Part shown: one piece after another, positions 18,801 to 26,905 of the stretch | Layout of the letters: each line of letters begins with the position of its first letter | How positions within the stretch are numbered: the first letter of the stretch is position 1 | Assembly: GCF_012641475.1 (NCBI RefSeq) | Contig: NZ_JABAIL010000004.1 | Coordinates: 248,001-312,000 of the forward strand | From: Flammeovirga agarivorans | GTDB lineage: Bacteria; Bacteroidota; Bacteroidia; Cytophagales; Flammeovirgaceae | Direction of reading: 5' to 3' | DNA: 64,000 nt | Translations under genes and position numbers: made by a program | The notes under the pieces: generated by a model | What the model was told of the DNA's origin: nothing | Database searches by the model: none | Seen by the model: only the letters and a program-made list of their open reading frames with translations

Positions 18801-19617
18801 ATTAATTATTCCAGAGCTGAATAGAATTACATTAAGTAAGAAGAATGAACCTATTTTATATAACTCTAACGATGAATTTGGACGATTAGTAGGAGAGTAT
18901 AATAAGATGATTTCAAAGCTGGAAGAGAGTAAGAAAGAACTGGAAAGAAGTCAGAGAGAAAGTGCTTGGAAGGATGTTGCAAAACAAGTAGCCCATGAAA
19001 TTAAGAATCCTCTTACACCAATGAAGCTATATCTGCAACAGTTAGAAAGAGTGGCAACTTCAGATGAAAACCCTAAATTATTGAGAGCAACTAAAATGCT
19101 TATAAATCAAGTAGATACTTTAAGTGGAATTGTAACATCATTCTCTGCATTTGCACAAATGCCAGTACCTAAAAAAGAAGTTTTCAACTTATCAAAAGTG
19201 ATAAAGGATGTGATTATGCTACATTCTAGTAAGGCAGATATACAATTCTCAAACACACAAATCGGTCATGATGTAATGGTAGATGGTGATGAGAAGTTGA
19301 CATCCAGAATATTAGCCAATTTAGTACTTAATGGTATACAGGCAGTTGAAGAAGGGGCTCCATCAACCATTATCATAGATCTTTATGAGAATGGAGAAAA
19401 AGCCATTGTGACCGTGATCGATAATGGAAAAGGAATTCCGGAAGATGTTCAGAATAAAGTGTTCGTACCAAACTTTACAACAAAGGCAACAGGATCAGGT
19501 ATTGGTTTGGCTGTAGCCAAAAGAGGAGTAGAGCAAATGGGAGGAAGCATTTGGTTTGAAACTAAAGAAAGTGAAGGGACATCTTTCTTTGTCGAATTTA
19601 TTATGGCAGAAGCATAA
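15883..19617 (+). CDS. Very large NtrY-like membrane sensor histidine kinase
   Basis: A 1244-residue kinase. From the N terminus: a helix (17-36), an extracytoplasmic domain to about 210, a block of about eight helices (216-490), a second extracytoplasmic domain (about 490-740), two more helices (about 740-797), a third sensing region, a helix (about 945-966), a HAMP-like linker (970-1016), then the DHp helix with the phospho-acceptor in VAHEIKNPLTP (His near 1037). The ATPase has the N box (NLVLNGIQA), G1 (DNGKGIPE) and G2 (GSGIGLAVAKRG). The kinase core resembles NtrY. No response regulator is encoded nearby, so its partner is unknown. Bounded by terminators, it is a single-gene unit. Confidence 0.88.
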   Translation: MQARLFFKQLINSNNKAIVGLVFSVLSIVIFLINVEYYSVEEYDVFVQNRIQQLSKNADDIIYDIKSNIKGETENTLNFQTLLSVTNYPVYIYKKGELKFWSNDKLQLKYIDDKLFSYFVEDVIKKGSSYYYVRKSNIMVYNQDYEIFVIIPLVEIRENPTNILSHNVNEFVFGSKEIPTIEKFKVNDNYKSIYTKLNKYLFSIDISKKVSVELIPWHIFIFTVLIATFFLLSALSTYITESVRKGGNIFINLSVFMIGVISLHEIVLSIVNNPIIKNEYNVLTTIDNPVLSQWDSLGVIFIDMVFLLLIFRWITKNFKDLFSIHSMYILNYKVRIGISTLMIIAIFLVINTLEKVYLEIIESASELTIQFSVFDISMPYLLGQTNILFGFLLSSLYLHLVYRIIGWWLDFYGKSVAMLLSIILIFSFHFFSGTSDIVIINVLAIFTGVSLMFDTPKYLSVGKFKAIMYLMSMIIFFSILAAVIVEKNETRKDEEFKQKFAYKLITNDATLKAFLEETISDVKESDLVIDAMAYLNKPRAIEAAKGIKNDIVDWFGHRYDIKVNISFDNGENVNNEYTYEQLMENFFERKDINYSKTFGLNSKMDPQKGTYSYLCNIPIVDRFESTDTIGYCLIELNTKSLDGKYLQSSILDENYNVHYKQEDYSYAIFFKKELIFSSGDYNYSNSFLKDFNIEENSSLASNFDYGGYEHLLLPNANNRIVVISSKEFTLLDFFRSFSTYFTIIVFFIFTVYSSYNYLSNPKEYNRSFSSKVQIYLNAAIFFPIFCLAIVMGSVMVNSSRNEVQRQYLEKAQTVATNLFQNNELSKEYSSKEEIRLDNLIQELSNVMQADIRFYDRNGQLKSASDSEIFESGLLSSQLNPKAFVGIMEEKKTRMVVKEKIGNLEYNTSYIGVKAFNTGDVMGVVSIPFFKSLNRFDDRSVEVITTIMMIFTILFMTLLPIVHYAALSLLNPIKLIIPELNRITLSKKNEPILYNSNDEFGRLVGEYNKMISKLEESKKELERSQRESAWKDVAKQVAHEIKNPLTPMKLYLQQLERVATSDENPKLLRATKMLINQVDTLSGIVTSFSAFAQMPVPKKEVFNLSKVIKDVIMLHSSKADIQFSNTQIGHDVMVDGDEKLTSRILANLVLNGIQAVEEGAPSTIIIDLYENGEKAIVTVIDNGKGIPEDVQNKVFVPNFTTKATGSGIGLAVAKRGVEQMGGSIWFETKESEGTSFFVEFIMAEA

Positions 19618-19620
19618 ATA

Positions 19621-19660
19621 AAAAAGCCGCTTATCAAATGAAATGATAAACGACTTTTTT
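19621..19660 (-). terminator. Terminator of purB
   Basis: A 16-bp stem (19621-19636 with 19644-19659). Two positions are C-A mismatches on the plus strand but G-U pairs on the minus strand, so it works chiefly for purB transcripts. It may still stop the convergent kinase transcript weakly. Confidence 0.75.
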
Positions 19661-19676
19661 ATTAAAGAATTAGAAA

Positions 19677-21020
19677 TTATACACCAGTATAGTTATAAGG
19701 TGTGATTACTTTTAATTCCTCTTTTATTGCATCAGATACCTCTAGACCTTCAATAAATACTTTGATAGAAGTTTCTGTGATTTTTTCGTTCTTACGAGTT
19801 AAATCTTTCAACATCTCATAAGGATTAGGAATACCTTCTCTTCTTAAAACAGTCTGAATTGCTTCAGCAACTACAGCCCAGTTATCTTCAAGATCAGCAT
19901 CTAATTGAGCTGAGTTCAACTCAAGTTTGTTTAATCCTTTTTTCAATGATTGTAATGCAATCACGATATGTCCTAAAGGCACACCAATATTTCTTAATAC
20001 TGTTGAGTCCGTTAAGTCACGTTGTAATCTTGAAATAGGAAGTTTTACAGATAAGTGTTCTAACACAGCACTTGCAATACCTAAGTTACCTTCAGCATTT
20101 TCAAAGTCAATAGGATTCACTTTATGTGGCATTGCTGAAGAACCTACTTCATTTTTATTGATTTTTTGTTTGAAGTAACGCATTGAAACATATTGCCATA
20201 CGTCTCTCGCCATATCAATTAAAATCGTATTTACTCGCTTGTAAGCATCGAATAATGCTGCAAGGTTGTCGTAATTCTCAATTTGAGTTGTGAATTGAGA
20301 TCTATCAAGACCTAAAGCATTATTTACGAAATCGTTACCAAATTCTACCCAGTTGTGATTAGGGTATGCAACATGGTGTGCATTGAAGTTACCTGTAGCA
20401 CCACCGAATTTTGCTGAATATGGAACTGACTTTAATGTTTGAAGTTGTTTTTTCAAACGGTAAGTAAATACTCTAAATTCTTTACCTAAACGCGAAGGTG
20501 AAGCAGGTTGTCCGTGAGTTAAAGCAAGAATAGGTTGTTTTTCCCATTCGTCAGCTAACGTATCTATTAAACTGATTACTTCCTCGATCATTGGGAACAT
20601 CACTTCTTCATTAGCCTTCTTTAATGATAAAGGAATTGATGTGTTATTTACATCTTGAGAAGTAAGTCCAAAGTGAACAAACTCTTTTTGGTCTTTGATA
20701 CCTAAAGCTTCGAATTTTTCTTTAATGAAATATTCTACAGACTTAACGTCGTGATTGGTAACACTTTCAAATTCCTTCACTTTTAAAGCATCTTCCATTG
20801 TAAAATCTTCATAGATTTTACGCATTGCTGGAAATAACGAAGTATCAAAATCTTCTAATTGAGGTAGAGGTTTCTCACATAAAGCAATGAAATACTCAAT
20901 CTCAACCCATACTCTAAATCTGATTAATGCAAATTCTGAAAAGTAGTTTGACAGAGATTCCGCCTTGTTTCTATAGCGGCCATCGATAGGAGATACTGCA
21001 GTCAGTTGGTTTAGCTCCAT
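19677..21020 (-). CDS. purB: Adenylosuccinate lyase
   Basis: Catalyses two fumarate-releasing steps of purine synthesis (SAICAR to AICAR and adenylosuccinate to AMP). The fumarase/aspartase superfamily signature SSAMPHKVNPIDFENAEGN, with the catalytic Ser, is complete, and the early motifs (SPIDGRYR, TNHDVKSVEYFIKE, HFGLTSQDVNNTS, LTHGQPASPSRLGKE) identify PurB of the 450-residue, E. coli-like type. It is a single-gene unit with a clear promoter and terminator. Confidence 0.96.
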   Translation of the reverse strand: MELNQLTAVSPIDGRYRNKAESLSNYFSEFALIRFRVWVEIEYFIALCEKPLPQLEDFDTSLFPAMRKIYEDFTMEDALKVKEFESVTNHDVKSVEYFIKEKFEALGIKDQKEFVHFGLTSQDVNNTSIPLSLKKANEEVMFPMIEEVISLIDTLADEWEKQPILALTHGQPASPSRLGKEFRVFTYRLKKQLQTLKSVPYSAKFGGATGNFNAHHVAYPNHNWVEFGNDFVNNALGLDRSQFTTQIENYDNLAALFDAYKRVNTILIDMARDVWQYVSMRYFKQKINKNEVGSSAMPHKVNPIDFENAEGNLGIASAVLEHLSVKLPISRLQRDLTDSTVLRNIGVPLGHIVIALQSLKKGLNKLELNSAQLDADLEDNWAVVAEAIQTVLRREGIPNPYEMLKDLTRKNEKITETSIKVFIEGLEVSDAIKEELKVITPYNYTGV

Positions 21021-21059
21021 TTTGTAATAGGAATTTGTGTTTAAAAACTAATCAAGTCG

Positions 21060-21091
21060 CAAATATACTGTCCGACATTCCATATCAAAAA
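21060..21091 (-). promoter_or_regulatory. Promoter of purB
   Basis: On the minus strand TTTTTG (21091-21086), an 18-base spacer and TATATTTG (21067-21060): an exact Bacteroidota -33/-7 pair, 40 bases upstream of the purB start. Confidence 0.75.
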
Positions 21092-21122
21092 TTATTTGAT
21101 CTATACCTTCAAAAAAAAGAAT

Positions 21123-21155
21123 AAAAAAAGATGCTAAATCTTAATCTAGCATCTT
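21123..21155 (-). terminator. Terminator of the penicillin-acylase operon
   Basis: Perfect 9-bp stem AAGATGCTA/TAGCATCTT (21128-21136 with 21147-21155). Read on the minus strand it is followed by seven T residues, 15 bases after the stop of the 131-residue protein. Confidence 0.85.
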
Positions 21156-21170
21156 CTTCAATATCAATTA

Positions 21171-21566
21171 TTAGTCATCATCGTCATCACTGTGCCTTTT
21201 TACAGGTTTGAGATCAACACTAGCCCATTTGACTAGATCACCACAAAGCGAAGAAAGTCCTCCCACAACACCACCTACAATTGCTGTAATCATACCAATA
21301 AAATCATTGGTAGGGACGGTGAACATGGTGGCAATACGACTACTTAGTTCTGAATGAGTATACAATTGAATTATCGCTGCATAACTCCCCCAAAGGAAAG
21401 CAATACAAATAAACCCAATTAGGAAGCTCTTTAGGAAGTTGTTTTTACCGGCAAAAATACCATAGACAAAACAAGGTAAAAAGATGATCCACCATGGAAA
21501 AAGTACCTGTAAAAGACTACTCGTAATAATGATGGTAAAAGAATATATAAAATCGTTTTTATTCAT
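21171..21566 (-). CDS. Small membrane protein of the acylase operon, unknown function
   Basis: I do not recognise a family. The 131 residues contain four predicted hydrophobic segments (about 7-24, 25-40, 46-67, 88-108), and a cytoplasmic-looking tail ending in five consecutive Asp. The glycine-rich third part (GMITAIVGGVVGGLSS) is notable. Its ATG overlaps the stop of the upstream acylase gene (TAATG), so the two are translationally coupled and the protein may serve the acylase, for instance in the membrane. This is inference from coupling alone. Confidence 0.7.
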   Translation of the reverse strand: MNKNDFIYSFTIIITSSLLQVLFPWWIIFLPCFVYGIFAGKNNFLKSFLIGFICIAFLWGSYAAIIQLYTHSELSSRIATMFTVPTNDFIGMITAIVGGVVGGLSSLCGDLVKWASVDLKPVKRHSDDDDD

Positions 21567-24004
21567 TACTTAGAGATGGTTTCAATTTTTAATAGATGTT
21601 CTGGAGCATCACTTATTACAAAATCATTCTTTTTAAAGAAGTGAGTTGGTATCAAATCACCGGCTTCAAAATAGGGAACCATATTATCATAATATGGACT
21701 GCCCGGGTTTCCTGATTGTCCGCCTGGGATTACTTGATAGGCAATTGGTCCATCTTGAGTCATTTCGACTATCATCCTATAACTAGGTCCATGTTGCTTT
21801 TTTGTTGCATTAAGGATGCCTTTATGGCCACCATTTTTTAAATGATCCACATGAAAGCCTGGCAACCTACCCATATGCATAATTTTAGTTTTCTTGAAAT
21901 TGGTCCAAGAAAGAGATTCTTCTGGATGCTCTGTCTGCCATTTTTTTACTTTCGCAATGGCTTCATGATAAGCTTGATTGATGACATCATCAATATTTTC
22001 AAGCTTCTTTGTTTCTAATTCATCAGCGAAAATAAAATCAGGTTTATGCTTTAGTAAATAGAATGTATTTGCTCTCGTCGGCATTCTATAAGCTTTATTT
22101 GGATGAACGTTGATTTCATCCCATATGTCATTCATTAATGCTTCTACCCATTCTTCTAAGTAAATTGATGCAGTCTCTGTAGCGTTATATTCAAAGTTCC
22201 AGGCTTTTAGTAATAAATAGATCTCTTTTTCTTCAGAAGTAAGGTTAATCTGATTTAAATGCGACAATAAAAAATGAAGGTTTTCTTCTGCAAAAAGACT
22301 GTAATTGTCATTTAACATTTTCTCCATGTCTTTTATTGTTAGATCTTTTGCTGAGTCTAATAAAGTATGGATTCTTCTATTCCTGTAATACTCATAATAT
22401 TGGCCGTAAGTATAATAAGGATAATTAGGATTTACAGGGTGTTCATTTGCTGAGCTTACATAACCTCTTTTTGGATTGACAATTCTGATGTTATGTTCCT
22501 GTGGGATATATCCCGTCCATCTTGTGTCAGATCGTGTGCCGTCCATCACAAACTTTCCTTGTTCCTCCCAGTGTTTTGGAAATTTACCTTGGATATTCAT
22601 AGCAATGTCATCATCTTTTGAGATGAAGGCAAAATTCAATGCTGGCCCATCGAAGTATTTTAAAGCATCATTAAATTCAGTGTAATTGGAAGCTTTATTG
22701 ATTTGATATAAAGTCTTTAGTTCTTTGGAAGGGTCATGAGCAGTCCATCTTAATGCATAACCAGCTTTTTCAGAAGATTTTCCAAAGGTTTTGTCATAAA
22801 CTACAGGTCCCCAGATAGTATATCGAACAGTATCGATAATGGTTTCTTTATCTCTTACCTTGATTTCCTCAATTCTTAAATCGGCTTTATCCCAATAGTT
22901 ATCTATTAGATAATGCGTTTGAGATTTATCTTGAAATAAAATCTTATACCAATCTCGGTCATCTCTTCTAGCACTAGTTACACCCCAGGCAATATTTTCA
23001 TTGAAACCTGAAACAATTGTTGGAATACCTGGGATAGACATACCCATAACATTCATCTGAGGGGTTGTTAACTGACAAGAGAACCAAATAGAAGGAAGAG
23101 TAAGGTTTAAGTGTGGATCATTACATAAAATAGGATTGCCACTTTTTGTCATTTTACCAGAAACAGCCCAGTTATTACTTCCATTATCTGGGTCTTCTTT
23201 TTCAACTGCATGCTTTCTTAAACCAGAAAGTGCATGGTAATTTTTTGGTCTTTTGGGTAGTGTGTAATCAAAGTCTTTCCAAATGCTATCATGATCTGCA
23301 ATAGGTTTTTGTATATCTAGATAATCAGGGAAGAGTAAATCAAAATTCTTTTTTCCTAACAGTTGAAGTGCATTAGAGTTTTCAAAATCATAATCAGGAC
23401 CACTTAAAGAGTATTGGATAAATTTAAACAACAATGCTGTTTTAAGTGGAGTCCAATTTTCAGGCTTATAATTGAAGAACTTATATTCTACGGGTAATTC
23501 TTTAAATTCTAGTTGTTGAATATATGCATTGACACCTTCAGTATAGGCTTCAATTAACCCAAATACTTTTTTATCATGCTTAAGTTCTTTGACAAACTTT
23601 TCGGCACCAAATTGTAAACCCTGTCGTCTCATGTTTTTATCATATTTGACAGTGATTTCTCCAAATATTTCAGATAATCGACCTGAAGCAGCTAAAGACT
23701 GAAAGTCCATTTGCCACAAGCGATGTCTTGCCGTAATATATCCTTGAAGTAAGTATAAGTCATGTTCATTAGTGGCATAAATATGAGGGATCAGCATAGA
23801 ATCATAATATATTTTCCCTTCAGCAGTCATTCCTGTTAGCTGGATAACTTCGGGTATATTAGTATTCTTTACCTCATTTTGCCAAAAACCTTGAAAAGGA
23901 TCAAGAAATCGTCCTAAAGGGGGAAAGTTATTTATGTTGGAATCTAAAGCTACAATACAAAAGAAAGTAAAAGCACAGATTATTCCAGCAATTGATGACC
24001 TCAT
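21566..24004 (-). CDS. Penicillin acylase family protein (Ntn hydrolase)
   Basis: An exported N-terminal-nucleophile amidohydrolase that cleaves N-acyl bonds; family members act on beta-lactam side chains, acyl-homoserine lactones or cyclic lipopeptides. A signal anchor (about 6-22) leads into the alpha region; self-processing should occur before the catalytic Ser in DNGSNNWAVSG (near residue 275), followed by beta-chain motifs GNPILCNDPHLNL and SIPGIPTIVSGFNENIAWGVTS. At 812 residues it is full length, with a C-terminal GQSGNPGSPYYDN segment. It follows the HAD gene by 33 bases and overlaps the next gene. The natural substrate cannot be told; quorum-signal degradation is one possibility. Confidence 0.92.
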   Translation of the reverse strand: MRSSIAGIICAFTFFCIVALDSNINNFPPLGRFLDPFQGFWQNEVKNTNIPEVIQLTGMTAEGKIYYDSMLIPHIYATNEHDLYLLQGYITARHRLWQMDFQSLAASGRLSEIFGEITVKYDKNMRRQGLQFGAEKFVKELKHDKKVFGLIEAYTEGVNAYIQQLEFKELPVEYKFFNYKPENWTPLKTALLFKFIQYSLSGPDYDFENSNALQLLGKKNFDLLFPDYLDIQKPIADHDSIWKDFDYTLPKRPKNYHALSGLRKHAVEKEDPDNGSNNWAVSGKMTKSGNPILCNDPHLNLTLPSIWFSCQLTTPQMNVMGMSIPGIPTIVSGFNENIAWGVTSARRDDRDWYKILFQDKSQTHYLIDNYWDKADLRIEEIKVRDKETIIDTVRYTIWGPVVYDKTFGKSSEKAGYALRWTAHDPSKELKTLYQINKASNYTEFNDALKYFDGPALNFAFISKDDDIAMNIQGKFPKHWEEQGKFVMDGTRSDTRWTGYIPQEHNIRIVNPKRGYVSSANEHPVNPNYPYYTYGQYYEYYRNRRIHTLLDSAKDLTIKDMEKMLNDNYSLFAEENLHFLLSHLNQINLTSEEKEIYLLLKAWNFEYNATETASIYLEEWVEALMNDIWDEINVHPNKAYRMPTRANTFYLLKHKPDFIFADELETKKLENIDDVINQAYHEAIAKVKKWQTEHPEESLSWTNFKKTKIMHMGRLPGFHVDHLKNGGHKGILNATKKQHGPSYRMIVEMTQDGPIAYQVIPGGQSGNPGSPYYDNMVPYFEAGDLIPTHFFKKNDFVISDAPEHLLKIETISK

Positions 24005-24037
24005 ATATTTATATTGAATATTAAAAAGTACTGCAAA

Positions 24038-24691
24038 TTAGTTAACCTTAGGGTTGTAATCAATATGATTCTTGACAATGTCTACTATTTCAGAAGGTTT
24101 TTTTACTAAATAATTAGGAGTTGATTTCTTTAAGGCTTGATATGAATTATATCCCCAGCTAACTGCTATGACTGGAATGTTTATTTTTTGACAAGCTTCT
24201 ATGTCTCTGATCTCATCACCTACATATATAAGTGTACTGTTAGGGTAAGCATTTTTTATTTTTAAGATTGATTTATCTTTATTGAATAGCTTAGAAGAAG
24301 TATAAATCTTTGAAAAGTAATGAGAGAGGTTTTTCTGTTTAAGAAAGGAATTAATATTTTTCTTAGAGTTTGAACTCATAATATTTAATTCTACATCAAT
24401 ATTGTTTAGAGTTTGTACAGTTTCTTCTATTTGATCAAATAGTTTTACTTCATTTAAATCTTTATTCATTTTTTGTTTTACCTCAAAAATAAATAAGGGA
24501 AGGTTCCACCATTTTAATCCAAGAAGTTTGATGATTTCTTTAGCAGGTAGGTTTTGAAAATCACTAAGTTCTAATTGATCATTTTTTAGTCGATATTTTG
24601 ATGATAATTGAGTGACAATTTTAGTAACTAAAGTCAACGAATCTGCGATTGTTCCATCAAAATCAAAAACTATTGTAATTTTATTCCTCAT
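24038..24691 (-). CDS. HAD-superfamily hydrolase (phosphatase)
   Basis: A 217-residue phosphatase of the phosphoglycolate phosphatase/beta-phosphoglucomutase type. Motif I is FDFDGTIADS at residues 8-17 (nucleophile and acid-base Asp), motif II is the Ser in IMSSNSKKN, and motif IV is YVGDEIRDIEAC. A small helical cap lies between motifs I and II. I start it at the ATG at 24691; an upstream in-frame ATG (24745) would add 18 residues, overlap the divergent permease gene and precede motif I unusually far. It probably heads the acylase operon. The substrate is unknown. Confidence 0.88.
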   Translation of the reverse strand: MRNKITIVFDFDGTIADSLTLVTKIVTQLSSKYRLKNDQLELSDFQNLPAKEIIKLLGLKWWNLPLFIFEVKQKMNKDLNEVKLFDQIEETVQTLNNIDVELNIMSSNSKKNINSFLKQKNLSHYFSKIYTSSKLFNKDKSILKIKNAYPNSTLIYVGDEIRDIEACQKINIPVIAVSWGYNSYQALKKSTPNYLVKKPSEIVDIVKNHIDYNPKVN

Positions 24692-24718
24692 GTTGATAAA
24701 ATAATTTAAGTTCGCAAT

Positions 24719-25750
24719 ATGATCAAAATAAATTTGCCAATTCATATTAAGATTGGGTTGCTTGGGACGTTTTTGATTCCTCTTTTTTTTATCAATATAA
24801 GTGTAGGGTCATCCGATATTTCATTACATCATATCATTAATTATTTAATAGGTAATGAAACATCTAAGGGTATAGAGAACATACTTTCTTTAATTAGAAT
24901 TCCGAAGGCAATTGTAGCAATTTTATCAGGAGTTGCTTTAAGCATTGCTGGATTATTGATGCAAGCTTTGTTTAGAAACCCAATGGCAGGACCATCTGTA
25001 TTAGGAATTAATTCTGGTGCATCTTTGGGTGTTGCATTTATTTCTTTAGCATCTGGAATGGGTGTCGGTATCGATACTGTAAAATATATGAGTGGGTTTG
25101 GTGCTTGGATGACAATTTTTGCTTCATCATTAGGAGCGTCACTTGTAATGTTGGTTATATTAGTTATTGCTCATAAAGTGAAAGATAATGTAGCCCTTTT
25201 GATTGTTGGAATTATGGTTGGAGCATTAGCTTCTGCCTTAGTTGGAGTGGCTCAGTATTTTAGTCATCCGGATCAATTGCAAGAGTACTTACTTTGGACT
25301 TTTGGTAGTTTAGGGGGGATTGTTTATGAACAAATTTTTGTTCTTTCGATCATAGTGTTATTGGGTGTTTTGGTTAGTTTATATCTTTGTAAATCAATGA
25401 ATTTGATGTTATTGGGAGAGACCTATGCAGTAAGTATGGGGTTGTCTATTCAGAAATATAGAATTCTAAGTATAGTCGCAGCAAGCCTTTTAGCAGGAAG
25501 TGTTACGGGTTTTTGCGGGCCCATAGGTTTTATTGGTATAGCTGCACCACATCTTGCCCGAGTTTTTATCAAATCTTCTGATCATTTTAAACTCTTACCC
25601 ATAAGTGCTTTTATTGGAGCAGGAGGAATGTTGATCTGTGATGTTTTCTCTCACATTAGTCAATCAGGAGTAGTACTACCTATTAATTCAATCACATCAT
25701 TGATTGGAGCTCCTATTGTAATAATTGCCATGATTAAAGGACGTAAATAA
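24719..25750 (+). CDS. FecCD-family ABC transporter permease
   Basis: The membrane subunit of a metal-chelate importer of the BtuC/FecCD family (siderophore, heme or cobalamin). It is 343 residues with about nine or ten helices. Family motifs include RIPKAIVAILSGVALSIAGLLMQALFRNPMAGPSVLGINSGASLG near residues 58-102 and the ATPase-contact region GPIGFIGIAAPHLAR near 263-277. Its stop overlaps the ATG of the ATPase gene (TAATG at 25748-25752). It is divergent from the HAD/acylase operon with only 27 bases between start codons. No substrate-binding protein or TonB receptor is nearby. Confidence 0.93.
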   Translation: MIKINLPIHIKIGLLGTFLIPLFFINISVGSSDISLHHIINYLIGNETSKGIENILSLIRIPKAIVAILSGVALSIAGLLMQALFRNPMAGPSVLGINSGASLGVAFISLASGMGVGIDTVKYMSGFGAWMTIFASSLGASLVMLVILVIAHKVKDNVALLIVGIMVGALASALVGVAQYFSHPDQLQEYLLWTFGSLGGIVYEQIFVLSIIVLLGVLVSLYLCKSMNLMLLGETYAVSMGLSIQKYRILSIVAASLLAGSVTGFCGPIGFIGIAAPHLARVFIKSSDHFKLLPISAFIGAGGMLICDVFSHISQSGVVLPINSITSLIGAPIVIIAMIKGRK

Positions 25751-26799
25751 TGAATATCGTAGAGGTTCAAGATTTAACTACTGGTTATTCTTCTAAAAAT
25801 GGAGATAAAGTTATTGGACAATATCCTTCATTACAGTTAGAGAAAGGAGATTTTGTAGCGTTAATTGGAAAGAACGGGGTAGGTAAATCAACATTACTAA
25901 AAACACTATCAGGTGATATATCACCATTAAAAGGTGAAGTAAAGATTTTGAATAAAAAGGTAGATGAATTATCCTCTTTAGATAAGTCCAAGCAAATTAG
26001 TTTTGTTTTATCTCAGGTACATTTTACTGGAAAGTTGTCCGTTAAAGATGTGGTGACTCTAGGAAGATACCCTTATGTGAATTGGTGGGGGAAGCTCTCT
26101 AAATCTGATAATGATATTGTTTTACAAGCGTTAGAAGATGTAGGAGCGATAGATTTTATTGATAGAGATGTAAATACATTATCAGATGGCGAACGACAAA
26201 AAGTGATGATTGCTAGAGCAATAGCTCAAGATACATCATTAATACTTTTAGATGAATCAACGGCACATCTTGACTTAATCAATAGAATTGAAATATTCCA
26301 ATTATTGAAAAAGATTGCTAGAACACGAAATAAAGCAATATTACTATCTACGCATGAAGTTGAAATGTCTCTTCAAGTCGCTGATAAATTATGGATTTTG
26401 TCAGAAAATAAATGCATAGTGGGGACGCCAGATATGATCATTTCCAAAAATGATATTGGGAATGTTTTCAATACTGAGACCGTTGGTTTTGATACTCAAA
26501 ATGGAGTTTTTAATTTTTGTGCTACTCACAAAAGTTTCTCTTTTGGCATAGAATTAGAGCCTAGTATTAATGATTACAACGGTGATCTTAATATAGAAAA
26601 TAGAGTTTTATGGTTGAAAAGAAAGTTCCAATCAGAAGGTTGTTTTCTAACCAATGAAACTCCAGAAATAAAGATATCACTCAGTTATAAAAACGACATA
26701 TTAGAGTGGGAAATTGAAGGGTTTGGTAAAGTAATAAAGATTCACGACCATAACAAAACAGACCTTTATAAAGAAGTAGTTTCCAATTTTATAATTTAA
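25750..26799 (+). CDS. ABC transporter ATP-binding protein with C-terminal extension
   Basis: Energises the FecCD-type permease just upstream. The Walker A motif GKNGVGKST is near residues 39-47, the Q loop near 87, the signature LSDGERQ near 143, Walker B LILLDES near 164-170 and the switch His in STHEVE near 197. This accounts for about 255 residues, as in BtuD/FecE proteins. About 95 further residues (from FNFCATHKSFSF) are not part of the ATPase; they look like a small alpha/beta domain (WLKRKFQSEGCFL ... LEWEIEGFGKVIKI) that could regulate or sense cargo. The extension is the odd feature of this otherwise standard protein. Confidence 0.9.
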   Translation: MNIVEVQDLTTGYSSKNGDKVIGQYPSLQLEKGDFVALIGKNGVGKSTLLKTLSGDISPLKGEVKILNKKVDELSSLDKSKQISFVLSQVHFTGKLSVKDVVTLGRYPYVNWWGKLSKSDNDIVLQALEDVGAIDFIDRDVNTLSDGERQKVMIARAIAQDTSLILLDESTAHLDLINRIEIFQLLKKIARTRNKAILLSTHEVEMSLQVADKLWILSENKCIVGTPDMIISKNDIGNVFNTETVGFDTQNGVFNFCATHKSFSFGIELEPSINDYNGDLNIENRVLWLKRKFQSEGCFLTNETPEIKISLSYKNDILEWEIEGFGKVIKIHDHNKTDLYKEVVSNFII

Positions 26800-26844
26800 C
26801 TAAGGATATTTTGAATTTTTTTTAATATTTCTCTTCTATATACT

Positions 26845-26852
26845 TATATTTG
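26845..26852 (+). promoter_or_regulatory. -7 promoter element of the SpoIIE phosphatase gene
   Basis: TATATTTG is an exact TAnnTTTG element 54 bases before the start codon. No TTG box is found at the standard spacing. Confidence 0.45.
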
Positions 26853-26905
26853 CTTAACTACTTGGGTTAAACATCAATTTTTTTAATTATAACCAAGATC
26901 TCATA

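Noticed and set aside
24692-24745. 18-residue N-terminal extension of the HAD protein
   Set aside because: It would overlap the divergent permease gene and put motif I unusually far from the N terminus; the ATG at 24691 is preferred.
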